A stretch of DNA of 38,018 nt, from NCBI GenBank assembly GCA_013360825.1, contig JABWAY010000003.1:1-38018 (forward strand), in the 5' to 3' direction. The notes beneath the pieces were generated by a model. That model saw only the letters and a program-made list of their open reading frames with translations, searched no databases and was not told the origin of the DNA. The stretch comes from Candidatus Brocadiia bacterium. Its GTDB lineage: Bacteria; Planctomycetota; MHYJ01; WSZJ01. The position numbers were made by a program, and so were the translations under genes. Every line of letters starts with the position of its first letter. Position 1 is the first letter of the stretch. Shown here in pieces: positions 25,773 through 35,606 of the stretch.

Positions 25773-27749
25773 CTACGTCGCGCGCAGGATCTCCTCGAGA
25801 GCGTCCGGATTGTCCACGCTGGCCGTGTCCCCGACGTCCTGGCCCAGATACTTCTTCCGGATCGCGCCGCGCACGATCTTCGCCGAGCGCGTCTTGGGGA
25901 GCATGCGCACGAACTTCAGGGCCTCCGGTTTCAGGGTCTTCCCCAGACTCCGGACCACCTGGGCCTTGAGCTCCTCCCGCAGCGTTTCCGAAGGCCCGGC
26001 GCCGGGTTTCAGGACGACGAAGCAGACGAGCGACTCGCCCTTGATGTCGTGGGGAACCCCGATGGCCGCCGCCTCGGCGACGGACGCGTGCTCGATCAGC
26101 GCCCCCTCGACCTCGGCGGGACCGACGCGTTTGCCCGCGATTTTGATCGTGTCGTCCGACCGGCCGAAGAGGTACCAGAGTCCGTCGGCGTCGACCTTCG
26201 CCCAGTCGCCGTGGTACCAGACGCCGGGCCAGCGTGAGAAGTAGGTCTCGAGGTACCGGTCGGGGTCGTTGAGGAAACCCTTGGTCATGGAGGGGGCGGG
26301 TTTCCGGCAGACGAGGTGCCCGATGCCGCCGCGGATGGGGCGGCCGGCGTCGTCGAAGACGTCGACGTCCATCCCCAGCCCGGGACCGCCGAGCGTGCAG
26401 GGTTTCAGGGGCTGGATCGGAAGCGGGGAGAGGAGGCATCCGATGATTTCGGTGCCTCCGGAGATATTGATGACGGGGCAGCGTCCGCCGCCGATGTGGC
26501 GGAAGTACCACTGCCAGGAGTCGGGGTCCCAGGTTTCGCCGGTGGAACCCAGGATGCGGAGCGAGGTGAGGTCGTGGCGCCCGGGCTGTTCCACGCCGTG
26601 CGGGATGAGGACCCGGATGGCGGTGGGGGAGATGCCGAGGTGGGTGACCCGGAGGTCCTCGACGATTTCCCACAGGCGGTCGGGGCGCGGGTAGTCCGGT
26701 GCTCCTTCGAAGACGACGAAGGTGGCGCCGAAGAAGGTGACGCCAATCATCTCCCAGGGGCCCATCATCCAGCCGATGTCGGTGGCCCAGAAGAAGACGG
26801 AGTCGGGCTTGACGTCGAAGCAGTAGCCGAGTTCCTTCGCGATCTGGGCGATGCACCCGGCATGGGTATGCACCGTTCCCTTGGGCCGCCCCGTCGTGCC
26901 GCTGGTGTAGATGATGAGCGAGCGGTCTTCCGCATCGAGTTCGGCGGTTTCGCAGCGCGGGACCGCGCGGGCCACGAACTCGTGCCACCAGAAGTCCCGG
27001 CCCGGTTTCCAGGGGCAGTCTCCGCCCGTCCGCCGGAGGACGATCATGTGGCGGAGAGAGGGGACCTCGGCGGCAGCGGCGTCGGCTTCCTGCTTGATCG
27101 GCACCGCCTTTCCCCGGCGGACCCCCTGGTCCGCGGTGATCAGGACCCTGGCGCCGGCATCGGTGAGGCGGACGGCGAGGGCTTTCGACCCGAAGGCGCT
27201 GAACACCGGGATCGCGACGGCGCCGATCTTGAGGCAGGCAAAGAATGCCGCGACGACTTCGAGGACCATCGGCATGTAGATGCCGACCGCGTCCCCCCGG
27301 CCGACTCCGCATTCCTTGAGAGCGACCGCCAGCCGCGAGACCTCGTCGTGGAGTTCGCGGTACGTCCAGCGCCGCGTGTGCCCGTCGTCCTGCACGCCGA
27401 CGACCGCGACATGGTCGCCCCTCGCCGGGAGGTGCCGGTCGATGCAGTTGTCCACGATGTTCAGCCGGCCGTCGATGAACCAGCGGGTCCACGGGAAACC
27501 CTTTGACTCATCCTTCAGTGTCGTCCACGGGCGCTGCCAGCGGACCCCCAGATCCTCGAGGGCGGCCGCCCAGAACCAGTCGGTGTCCGTGGTCGACCTG
27601 CGGACCAGTTCGTCCACGGTCGCGATCGCGTGCGCCTTCATGAATCGCGTGACGTTGGCCGAGGCGATCCGGTCGGCCGTCGGAGTCCAGGCGTACCCGT
27701 TCGGGACCCCTCCGGGCGCCGGAGCCTGGCGCGGAGACTTCTTCTTCAT
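25773..27749 (-). CDS. AMP-dependent acyl-CoA synthetase (acetyl-CoA-synthetase-like)
   Basis: IIYTSGTTGRPKGTVHTH, GSTGETWDPDSWQW, YHGDWAKVDADGLWYLFGRSDDTIKIAGKRVGPAEVE, C-terminal KTRSAKIVRGAIRK. Confidence 0.9.
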   Translation of the reverse strand: MKKKSPRQAPAPGGVPNGYAWTPTADRIASANVTRFMKAHAIATVDELVRRSTTDTDWFWAAALEDLGVRWQRPWTTLKDESKGFPWTRWFIDGRLNIVDNCIDRHLPARGDHVAVVGVQDDGHTRRWTYRELHDEVSRLAVALKECGVGRGDAVGIYMPMVLEVVAAFFACLKIGAVAIPVFSAFGSKALAVRLTDAGARVLITADQGVRRGKAVPIKQEADAAAAEVPSLRHMIVLRRTGGDCPWKPGRDFWWHEFVARAVPRCETAELDAEDRSLIIYTSGTTGRPKGTVHTHAGCIAQIAKELGYCFDVKPDSVFFWATDIGWMMGPWEMIGVTFFGATFVVFEGAPDYPRPDRLWEIVEDLRVTHLGISPTAIRVLIPHGVEQPGRHDLTSLRILGSTGETWDPDSWQWYFRHIGGGRCPVINISGGTEIIGCLLSPLPIQPLKPCTLGGPGLGMDVDVFDDAGRPIRGGIGHLVCRKPAPSMTKGFLNDPDRYLETYFSRWPGVWYHGDWAKVDADGLWYLFGRSDDTIKIAGKRVGPAEVEGALIEHASVAEAAAIGVPHDIKGESLVCFVVLKPGAGPSETLREELKAQVVRSLGKTLKPEALKFVRMLPKTRSAKIVRGAIRKKYLGQDVGDTASVDNPDALEEILRAT

Positions 27750-27756
27750 CTCCGTC

Positions 27757-27762
27757 ATCCTA
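27757..27762 (-). promoter_or_regulatory. candidate -10 (TAGGAT) for leaderless transcript of the synthetase gene
   Basis: On the minus strand TAGGAT is followed by gacggag and then ATG (27749), a 7-nt gap. Confidence 0.4.
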
Positions 27763-27876
27763 AGCCACCCGGCGGCGATTTCCTACGATCCAACGGCGCC
27801 TTCCCCGGCGAATTTGATGGCCCGTCGATCCCCGTGCCCGCCCCGCACGGAGACTCCCCGACCGACCCGTCCGCGG

Positions 27877-30006
27877 CTACTTCAGGAGCGCCCGCAGTTC
27901 CTCCGGCGTCGTGACCGGCGCCGCGCAGGTCATCTCCCGGCAGACGAACGCCCGGGCGCCGCCGGCCGGAGACCGACCCTCGAGAAGCGGGAGGATGGCC
28001 TCCTCGCCCGGCGCGCCGTTTGCGAATGCAAGCACGCGGTGCGGCGTCCAGGTCGCGCGGGCCGTCGCCGCGAGCCGCTCATATGCCGGATCGCCGGGAT
28101 GCCCGGAGATCACGATCTCCCTCGGGCCGCGGACCAGGAACGACGCCTGGCGCAGCAGCTCCGGCTGCGCGGGCGCCGCCTGCTCGAGCCTGTCGCGGAA
28201 GAGGCCGATCGCCTTCTCCGCGCCGGCTCGCGGGGCGGCATCGCCGGTCATCGCCGCCACCCTCAGGAGCACCCCGCACGCCACCGAAATTCCCGAAGGG
28301 ATCGCGCCGTCGTAGGGGTCCTTCCTGCGCGCGATCAGCTTCTCGTGATCCCCGGCCGTGGACCAGAACGCACCCTGCACGGGATCCTCGAAAAGCCGGA
28401 CCATCTCCTCCGAAAGCGCGCGCGCCTCGCGCCAGAACTCCAGGTCCCCGGTCGCCTCGTAGACGTCCAGAAGCCCCGCGGCCAGAAACGCATAGTCGTC
28501 GAGGAACCCCTTCACGCTCATCACCCCGCCCCGCCATCCGCGGCGGAGTCTCCCGTCGACCCGGCACTCCTTCAGCAGAAACCGCGCCGCACGGACCGCC
28601 GCGTCGCGGTAGCGCGGTTCATCGAACACGCTGCCCGCGTACGCCAGCTCGCCGATCATCAGCCCGTTCCAGGACACGAGGATCTTGTCGTCGAGATGCG
28701 GGGGGATCCGTTTCGCCCGCGCCGCATACAACTTCTGCCGCGCGGCCTTCAGCGCCTCCTCCCGGGCCTCGTCCCAGACCGGCACGTGCAGCACGCTGCT
28801 GCCGTGCTCGAAGTTTCCCTCGGCGGTCACGCCGTAGTACGCGCAGAAGGCCGCCCCCTCGTCCTTCCCCAGCACCGCCTCCACCTCGCCGGGTTTCCAG
28901 ACGAAGAACTTCCCCTCCTCGCCTTCGCTGTCCGCGTCCGTTGCGCTCCAGAACGCCCCCTCCGGCGCCGTCATCTCCCGCAGGACGTAGTCGAGGACCT
29001 CCCGCGCGATCCGCGCGTGGTACCGGTTCCCCGTCGCCGCGAACGATTCCGTGTAGTTCCGCGCCAGCTGCGCGTTGTCGTAGAGCATCTTCTCGAAGTG
29101 AGGGACGAGCCAGCGCTCGTCCGTGGAGTACCGGGCGAACCCGCCCCCGATCTGGTCGTAGATTCCCCCGCGGGCCATCGCGTCGAGCGTCCGGCGCACC
29201 GCCTCGGCGGCCTTCGGGTCGTCCCCGCCCTCCCGCATCAGGAACGCGAGCATCATCGTGGGCGGGAACTTCGGGGCGCTTCCGAACCCTCCGTTCGTCC
29301 CGTCGAAGCGGCGCAGGATCTGGGAGGCGGCGGCGGGCAGGAGGGCGGCGTCCACCGTGGTCGGACCATCCGGCTTGCCGACGCTGGACAGGTAGTCCGT
29401 CAGGGCCTGCCCCTGCTTTTCGATTCCCGCGCGATCCTTCGTCCAGGCCTCCGAAAGGGCGAGGAGGAGCGTGCCGAATCCCGGCCGCCCCCGCCCGTCC
29501 TCGGGAGGGAAGTAGGTTCCCGCGTAGAACGGCTTGCCCTCGGGGGTCAGGAAAACGCTCATCGGCCAGCCGCCCGACCCGTGATTCAGCGCCTGGACCG
29601 CCTCCATGTAGATCTCGTCGACATCCGGGCGCTCCTCGCGGTCGACCTTGATCGCCACGAACCGCTCGTTGAGGATCTTCGCGATCGCCTCATTCTCGAA
29701 ACTCTCCCGCTCCATCACATGGCACCAGTGACAGGTGGAGTATCCGACGCTGAGGAAGACGGGCTTGTCCTCCGCGCGGGCGCGGGCAAACGCCTCCTCT
29801 CCCCACGGGTACCAGTCGACCGGGTTGTGGGCGTGCTGGAGGAGGTAGGGACTCTTCTCGCGGGACAGGCGGTTGGCGGGGTGCAACGGGGTCTCCCTGG
29901 AAGGGGGCTCGGGGTCGCGGGATGGGGCGGGGCCGGTTCTCGGCGCGGGGTCGCAGGCGGCGAGGATCGGAAGGATGCCGACGATCAAAAGCCTGCCGGA
30001 TCGCAT
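27877..30006 (-). CDS. DUF255 (YyaL/SSP411-like) thioredoxin-domain lipoprotein
   Basis: Lipobox [88 protein letters not shown]. Confidence 0.92.
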   Translation of the reverse strand: MRSGRLLIVGILPILAACDPAPRTGPAPSRDPEPPSRETPLHPANRLSREKSPYLLQHAHNPVDWYPWGEEAFARARAEDKPVFLSVGYSTCHWCHVMERESFENEAIAKILNERFVAIKVDREERPDVDEIYMEAVQALNHGSGGWPMSVFLTPEGKPFYAGTYFPPEDGRGRPGFGTLLLALSEAWTKDRAGIEKQGQALTDYLSSVGKPDGPTTVDAALLPAAASQILRRFDGTNGGFGSAPKFPPTMMLAFLMREGGDDPKAAEAVRRTLDAMARGGIYDQIGGGFARYSTDERWLVPHFEKMLYDNAQLARNYTESFAATGNRYHARIAREVLDYVLREMTAPEGAFWSATDADSEGEEGKFFVWKPGEVEAVLGKDEGAAFCAYYGVTAEGNFEHGSSVLHVPVWDEAREEALKAARQKLYAARAKRIPPHLDDKILVSWNGLMIGELAYAGSVFDEPRYRDAAVRAARFLLKECRVDGRLRRGWRGGVMSVKGFLDDYAFLAAGLLDVYEATGDLEFWREARALSEEMVRLFEDPVQGAFWSTAGDHEKLIARRKDPYDGAIPSGISVACGVLLRVAAMTGDAAPRAGAEKAIGLFRDRLEQAAPAQPELLRQASFLVRGPREIVISGHPGDPAYERLAATARATWTPHRVLAFANGAPGEEAILPLLEGRSPAGGARAFVCREMTCAAPVTTPEELRALLK

Positions 30007-30072
30007 ATGATCACGGTCATCGAACCCGGTCCGGGTGTCAACCCCGGAGTCCGCATTCGGGAGGTTTCCCGC

Positions 30073-31347
30073 GTGGCCGTCCTGACTCGAGTCCTGCTCG
30101 CCGTGCTGGCCCTCTCCGCCGGTGTCGCCGCGGACGACCTGGCGGAGCTGCGGAAGCGCGAGGATGCGCTCCGCGCCGAGGAGGCGGGGCGGCGGCTGCC
30201 GCTCGCGGAGCACTGTGAGCGGTGCAAGATGTGGAAGGAAGCGGACGCGGAGTACCGCCGGCTGGTGGTGCTCGCCCCCGACAACGCGCAGGTCGCGGAC
30301 AGGGCGGCGAAGGCCGCCGAGAAAGCCAAGGTGGCGCAGAGCCGGCCCGCGAAGCAGGACGAGGCGTCGTATCGGCAGGGGGCGATGACCGTCTCACGGG
30401 AGATGGCGAAGAAGTGGTGGGAGCTGGCGCAGTGGGCCCTGGAGCGCGGGCTGAGGGTCGAGGCCGAAAAGACCGCGGAAAATGCGGAGGGGCTGGACGA
30501 GGTCGTCGGTGCGCCCTCCCCGCTGGCGAAGAAATTCTGGGAATCGATCTATCCTCTCGGCGATGAGCGGCGTCTGTCGATCGACGCGCTGAACGGGTGG
30601 CGAAAGCGGTGCGGGCTGAAGCCCGTCGAGTTCTCCGCGAGGCTCTCGGCGGGGGCGCAGCGGCATTCGGAGTACCTGCTGCGAAACGAGGGGCACCCGT
30701 CCACCGACGGACTGGGCGCTCACGACGAAGATCCCTCCCTCCCCGGGTACACCCCGGAGGGGGCGCACGCCGGCAAGTCGAGCGACATCGGGCAGGAACC
30801 GCCCGTCGCCGCGATGCTCGGAATGCTCGGGACCTACTATCACCGCATCCCGCTTCTCCACCCCGACCTCCAGCGGGTCGGGATCGGATGGGCGCCGCGC
30901 CCGGACGGACAGGGCGGGTGGTGCACCATCGACTGCATGTCCGGGCACGGGCCGCGGGTGGACTCCCCGCGCATCGTGGTGTACCCGCCGGACGGCTCCC
31001 GGGATGTGCAGCGCGCGTTCGACAACGAACTCCCGGACCCGATTCCGCCAGGGGAAGACCACGACTGCGGGACCTGCGTGAGCCTGAGCGTGTTCGACAA
31101 GGGAAAGCTCGAGAACTGCGAGATGACCGTGAAGGTGAACGGGGCGGCGGTGGAGGGGTACCTGTCCCATCCCGGGGCGCCCGCGCGGAAGGACCACGGC
31201 CAGGGGCGCAACATCGTCTTCATTCCGAAGGACCCGCTCCCGGCCGGGGCGAAGGTGGAGGTGAGCGCGAAGGGGTCGCTGGACGGCAAGCCGATCGCGA
31301 AGTCGTGGTCGTTCACGACCGGGCAGGACCTGTCTCATCCGCGGTGA
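30073..31347 (+). CDS. secreted CAP/SCP-like protein, tandem paralog 1 (GTG start proposed)
   Basis: Signal peptide [78 protein letters not shown]. Confidence 0.75.
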   Translation: MAVLTRVLLAVLALSAGVAADDLAELRKREDALRAEEAGRRLPLAEHCERCKMWKEADAEYRRLVVLAPDNAQVADRAAKAAEKAKVAQSRPAKQDEASYRQGAMTVSREMAKKWWELAQWALERGLRVEAEKTAENAEGLDEVVGAPSPLAKKFWESIYPLGDERRLSIDALNGWRKRCGLKPVEFSARLSAGAQRHSEYLLRNEGHPSTDGLGAHDEDPSLPGYTPEGAHAGKSSDIGQEPPVAAMLGMLGTYYHRIPLLHPDLQRVGIGWAPRPDGQGGWCTIDCMSGHGPRVDSPRIVVYPPDGSRDVQRAFDNELPDPIPPGEDHDCGTCVSLSVFDKGKLENCEMTVKVNGAAVEGYLSHPGAPARKDHGQGRNIVFIPKDPLPAGAKVEVSAKGSLDGKPIAKSWSFTTGQDLSHPR

Positions 31348-31390
31348 GACGGACACCGGCCCGCCCACGTCACTTTTCAGGGAGCCCGCC

Positions 31391-32635
31391 ATGCGTCGAT
31401 CCGTCGCCCTCGCCCTCGTGATCCTGCTCCCGCTCCTGGCCGCCGCGGAGGACGCGGCCGCGGAGTATCAGAAGCGCGCGAAGAAGCTGGAGCAGGAGGA
31501 GGGAACCGGCGCGGCGAATCTCGCCCGGCACTGCGAGTCGACGAAGATGTGGAAGGAGGCGGTCGTCGAACTGACCCGCGCGGCGGAGGTCTTTCCCGAC
31601 AGCCGGGATCTTCAGGAGCGCCTCGAGAAGGCCCAGCAGCGCGCCGACACCGTCGTGAGCCGGCCCACGGAAACGGAGAAAGCCCAGTACCAGGCCGGGC
31701 AGGCGGCGCTCCGGAGCGCGCTCGCGAAAAAGTGGAAAGACCTTGCGGCCTGGGCGAAAGGTCGCGGACTCGAGGACGAGTCGTTCGAGGCTGCGGCGCG
31801 CGCGGCGGACTTCGGGGAAACGAAGGCGGCGTCGAGCGACCCGAAGCAGCAGGCGGTGGACTGGCTCAACCTGGTGCGCCGCAAGCTGAAGGTCGGCGCC
31901 GTGACCCTCAGTCCGAAACTGAGCGCCGACGCCCAGAAGCACTGCGACTACCTCGTCCTGAACAAGATCCCCTCCAGCGCGAGCGGCGACCAGGTCCATG
32001 GGGAGGACCCCAACCTCCCCGGCTACACGCCGGAGGGGGCGAGGTCCGGCATGAGCAGCGACATCGGGCGCATGGAGCCGCTCGGCTCGATGAAGGGGAT
32101 GATCGGGACCTTCTACCACCGGATCCCGCTTCTCCACCCCGACCTGAAGGAGGTGGGGATCGGGTTCGCGAAGAGCGGGGACGCGGGGCGATGGGGGGGC
32201 GGGTGGTGCGCGATCGACTATTCCGGCGTCGGGGACCGCCAGGAGAAGGCCCCGCGCGTCGTCGCCTATCCGTCGCCGGGGCAGAAGGGGGTTCCGCGCG
32301 GATTTGACGGGGAGAATCCGGATCCGCGGCCGGCGGGGACGGATGTGGTCGGGTATCCGGTCACGCTGACCTGGTTCGACGGGGAGGAGGTCCGGGGTGT
32401 GGAGATGGAGGTGCGCGCCGCGGGCGTCCTGGTCCCCGGGTACGTCTCCTCGCAGGAGAAACCGGCGCGCGCCGATTTCCCGAACGACAACACGGCCTGT
32501 TTCATGGCGGAGGGGCCCCTGGCCGCGAGCACGCTTCACAAGGTCGTCGTCCGGGCGACGGTGAAGGGGGAGCCGTTCGAGATGACCTGGGAGTTCACGA
32601 CGGGGACCAGGATGTCGGAGGAGGGGTGGCGCTGA
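31391..32635 (+). CDS. secreted CAP/SCP-like protein, tandem paralog 2
   Basis: Signal peptide; [58 protein letters not shown]. Confidence 0.78.
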   Translation: MRRSVALALVILLPLLAAAEDAAAEYQKRAKKLEQEEGTGAANLARHCESTKMWKEAVVELTRAAEVFPDSRDLQERLEKAQQRADTVVSRPTETEKAQYQAGQAALRSALAKKWKDLAAWAKGRGLEDESFEAAARAADFGETKAASSDPKQQAVDWLNLVRRKLKVGAVTLSPKLSADAQKHCDYLVLNKIPSSASGDQVHGEDPNLPGYTPEGARSGMSSDIGRMEPLGSMKGMIGTFYHRIPLLHPDLKEVGIGFAKSGDAGRWGGGWCAIDYSGVGDRQEKAPRVVAYPSPGQKGVPRGFDGENPDPRPAGTDVVGYPVTLTWFDGEEVRGVEMEVRAAGVLVPGYVSSQEKPARADFPNDNTACFMAEGPLAASTLHKVVVRATVKGEPFEMTWEFTTGTRMSEEGWR

Positions 32636-32672
32636 GGCGGCCCCGCGGCGCCTGCGGGCTTCCGCGGACCGG

Positions 32673-34445
32673 TCAGGCGCCGCTGAGCCTCCGTGCGGCG
32701 AGGACGCTGGCGCCGAGCGCGTGCCGCCGCTGGAGGCGGTCGCACTCCTCGAACCCGGTGGTGTGGGCGGAATAGCGCAGCAGGGCGATCCAGTACCCCT
32801 CCATCGCGGCCACACCGGCGCAGAGTTCCTTCCCCCAGCTCCGGACCTCGCAGACGGCCGCGTGCGACTTGGCGATCGCCGGGTCCGCGGCCAGGGCGGC
32901 GGGAAGGGCGGGGGGCGCGGCCTCGAGCGATTCCTGGCGCATGAGGAGGTCCTCCCACTGCAGAGCCCGCCGGAGCGCGTCCTCGTCGGGGACGGGATGC
33001 AGGATGAACTTGAGATCGTTCTCCAGCTTGGCGACGTCCTTGAGCGCATGCGCCGGCCCGGTGTGAAAGTAGTCGATGAGCCAGGCGTTCCCCGCGTCGT
33101 CGAGCAGGACGTTCGCAAGGTTCAGGTCGCCGTGCACCCAGGCGACAGGGGCGTCGACCGGGTCCGCCGCAAGGAGCCGCGGCAGCCCGGCGTAGAACGT
33201 CTCGAGCGGCGCGATGTCGATGTCCCCGGCGAGCGCCCGCCCCCGTTCCAGCGTGTTCGCCGCATACTCCGGTCGATATCCGTAGTGCCCGTAGAGCTGC
33301 AGCCGGTCCCGGACCGGGGACTGCGACAGCCGGCAGAGGACGTTCGACCAGACCCTTCTCAGCAGCGCCGCGGCGTCCTCCGGAGATCGGGCGACCGCGA
33401 TCCGCCGCTGCAAGGCCGCGACGGGGGAGTGGTGCATGGACGCGAACATGTACTGGATCGCGCCGCGGGTCACGAGGTCGGCGTGGTCGACCATCGTCGG
33501 TGCGCTGAGCCCGAGCACGTTCTCGACGCGCTCGACCGCGGCCCGCTCCTTCGCGATCTTCGCCCTCTCGTCGGTCTTCACGACAAACGGGACCTCGATG
33601 CGTCCATCCTGATCGATCGACCGCGTCCGCCAGACGCGGGCGCCGCTGAATCCGCCGGCGAGCGGGGCGAGCTCGACGGAGCGGCAGTTGCGGAACAGGT
33701 GGCGGACGAGGTCTGCATCCTCGCCGTCGAGGGGAGATCCGGAGAGCGCGACGCCGTAGGCCGGGGCGGGGCGGGTCTCCGCGCGTTCCCCGATCCCGAG
33801 CGCCGCGAGGAACTCCGGGATGCCGTCCACCACGCGCACGGCGAGGTTCTGGGCGAGGAGGTCGAGGGCCTGAAAGTGCCGGACCCGGGAGCGGCTGGCG
33901 GCGAGCGCGCTGCAGACGACGATGTGCCGGAATCCAAGCCGGGTCAGGAGGTCGTAGGCCAGGTACTGAACCTTGACGTCGGTCCAGACCCCGATGATCC
34001 CCGCGACCACCTCGGCGGGCGGGACGGGGCCCAGCAGCTCCCGGATCTGCGCTTCCAGGTCCGTCGACACGAAGTCGTTCAGCGTGGTCGAGTCCACGAT
34101 CCGGGTCGGCACGCCGTCGTCGTGGAGGTCGTCGAGCGGGGGGACGAACGCGGCGCCCGCGGTCCCGCGGAGGCAGTGGGGGCCGAAGTGGGCAAGGTGG
34201 GCCTGCTGCGCGGGGTCTCCGGCATCGTGCCAGTCCCGGATGTGGACGACCGCGTGCCCGGGGCCGGCCCCCGCGTAGAAGGCGCGCAGGAATCGTCCCA
34301 GCGGACCGGTGGCAGGGTCGTCTCCGACGAGCCGGCGCGCCTCGGCGTGCCCGATGTGCAGCTGGTTCGGGACGCGCGCACCGGCGGAGACCGGCGCCAC
34401 GAAGTCGTTCTGGAGGCATTGCGTGAACAGGAGGATCCGCGGCAT
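32673..34445 (-). CDS. fusion of a catalytically degenerate isochorismatase-like domain and an APH-type kinase-like domain
   Basis: N-terminal LFTQCLQNDFV and GVWTDVKVQYLAYDLLTRLGFRHIVV (isochorismatase fold, Cys position is Lys). C-terminal G-loop LAGGFSGARV, FVVKTD, HGDLNLANVLLD, LIDYFHTG. Confidence 0.75.
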   Translation of the reverse strand: MPRILLFTQCLQNDFVAPVSAGARVPNQLHIGHAEARRLVGDDPATGPLGRFLRAFYAGAGPGHAVVHIRDWHDAGDPAQQAHLAHFGPHCLRGTAGAAFVPPLDDLHDDGVPTRIVDSTTLNDFVSTDLEAQIRELLGPVPPAEVVAGIIGVWTDVKVQYLAYDLLTRLGFRHIVVCSALAASRSRVRHFQALDLLAQNLAVRVVDGIPEFLAALGIGERAETRPAPAYGVALSGSPLDGEDADLVRHLFRNCRSVELAPLAGGFSGARVWRTRSIDQDGRIEVPFVVKTDERAKIAKERAAVERVENVLGLSAPTMVDHADLVTRGAIQYMFASMHHSPVAALQRRIAVARSPEDAAALLRRVWSNVLCRLSQSPVRDRLQLYGHYGYRPEYAANTLERGRALAGDIDIAPLETFYAGLPRLLAADPVDAPVAWVHGDLNLANVLLDDAGNAWLIDYFHTGPAHALKDVAKLENDLKFILHPVPDEDALRRALQWEDLLMRQESLEAAPPALPAALAADPAIAKSHAAVCEVRSWGKELCAGVAAMEGYWIALLRYSAHTTGFEECDRLQRRHALGASVLAARRLSGA

Positions 34446-34452
34446 CCCCGCG

Positions 34453-34458
34453 ATTCTA
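34453..34458 (-). promoter_or_regulatory. candidate -10 (TAGAAT) for leaderless transcript of the pseudo-isochorismatase/kinase gene
   Basis: On the minus strand TAGAAT-cgcgggg-ATG (34445), a 7-nt gap. Confidence 0.5.
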
Positions 34459-34496
34459 TGCCCGGCCCGCCGCCGCGTCGCGGTCGATCGCCGGGG

Positions 34497-34502
34497 TACA
34501 CT
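34497..34502 (+). promoter_or_regulatory. candidate -10 (TACACT) for leaderless transcript of the aminotransferase gene
   Basis: TACACT-gggcgg-ATG (34509), a 6-nt gap. Confidence 0.45.
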
Positions 34503-34508
34503 GGGCGG

Positions 34509-35606
34509 ATGCCATCGCGCAGATTGCCCTGGTCGGCGGAACCGAACGCCCTGACGGTCCTGCGCGGGGAAAAGCTCCTCGCGGGGACGCCGATCCTGGA
34601 CCTGACGGTGACCAACCCCACCCGGGCCGGGATCGCCTATCCGGAATCCGAGCTTCTCCGGGCGATCGCCGACCCCGCCCTGCTGCGCTACGAACCGACC
34701 CCGCGCGGACCCGAGGCGGCCCGCGCCGCCGTCGGCGCCCTCTACGGCGTCGGCGCGGAGCGCGTCCTGCTCACGGCCAGCACGAGCGAAGCGTACGCCC
34801 TCCTGTTCAAGATGCTCTGCGACCCGGGGGACGTCGTGCTCGTCCCGCAGCCCGGATACCCGCTCTTCGACCACCTGGCGGCGCTGGAAGGAGTCTCGGT
34901 CCGGCCCTGGCAGCTCGACCTCGACGCGGGGTGGGCCTCCCGGATCCCCCGGTCCGCGGGGGGCGCGAAGGCGCTGGTCGCCGTCAGCCCGAACAACCCC
35001 ACCGGGTCCTGCCTGGAACCCGCCGCGCTCGACGACGTCGCGCGCCTCGGGATCCCCCTGATCTCCGACGAGGTCTTCTCCGACTACGCCTTCGCGCCGC
35101 TTCCCCCTCCGGCGCGGAGCCGGACGGACATCCCCGTCTTCACGCTGGGGGGGCTCTCCAAGTCCGCGGGGCTGCCGCAGCTGAAGCTGGGCTGGATCGT
35201 GGCCACCGGCCCGGGCGCCCCGCAGGCGCTCGACCGCCTCGCCGCCGCCGCGGACGCCTACCTCTCCCCGTCCGCCCCCGTGCTCTGCGCCGCCCCCCGG
35301 CTGCTGGAACTTGCGCCGCGGATCCGCGAGGGGATCCGGGCCCGCCTCCAGGCGAACCTCGCCGTCCTGCGCGCAGTCCTTCCGGAGAGTCTCCGCGCCC
35401 CCCTCGGCGGCTGGAGCGCCGTGCTGGAACTCCCGGCGGAACGCACCGACGAAGAGTGGGCGCTCGCCCTTCTCAGGACCGACGGCGTCCTCGTGCATCC
35501 GGGGTACTTCTACGGTTTTCCGCGCGAGGCGTTCCTGGTCGTCAGCCTGCTGACCCCGGAGGAGACGTTCCGCGCGGGGTGCGGCCGGATCGCATCACGC
35601 CTTTGA
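34509..35606 (+). CDS. class I/II PLP-dependent aminotransferase
   Basis: LTVTNPTRAGI, VAVSPNNPTGS, LISDEVFSDYAF, PLP-lysine region LGGLSKSAGLPQLKLGW. Confidence 0.9.
   Translation: MPSRRLPWSAEPNALTVLRGEKLLAGTPILDLTVTNPTRAGIAYPESELLRAIADPALLRYEPTPRGPEAARAAVGALYGVGAERVLLTASTSEAYALLFKMLCDPGDVVLVPQPGYPLFDHLAALEGVSVRPWQLDLDAGWASRIPRSAGGAKALVAVSPNNPTGSCLEPAALDDVARLGIPLISDEVFSDYAFAPLPPPARSRTDIPVFTLGGLSKSAGLPQLKLGWIVATGPGAPQALDRLAAAADAYLSPSAPVLCAAPRLLELAPRIREGIRARLQANLAVLRAVLPESLRAPLGGWSAVLELPAERTDEEWALALLRTDGVLVHPGYFYGFPREAFLVVSLLTPEETFRAGCGRIASRL

Noticed and set aside
25762-27492. N-terminal half of the 946-aa minus ORF (24652..27492)
   Set aside because: Out-of-frame reading of the acyl-CoA synthetase, Arg/Pro/His-rich; the real gene starts at ATG 25761.
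27280-30006. Long N-terminal part of the 1355-aa + ORF (27280..31347)
   Set aside because: Antisense shadow of the DUF255 gene and part of the synthetase; only the portion from ~30073 has a signal peptide and CAP-like motifs.
32721-34508. N-terminal part of the 961-aa + ORF (32721..35606)
   Set aside because: Antisense to the pseudo-isochorismatase/kinase gene; the aminotransferase begins at 34509.
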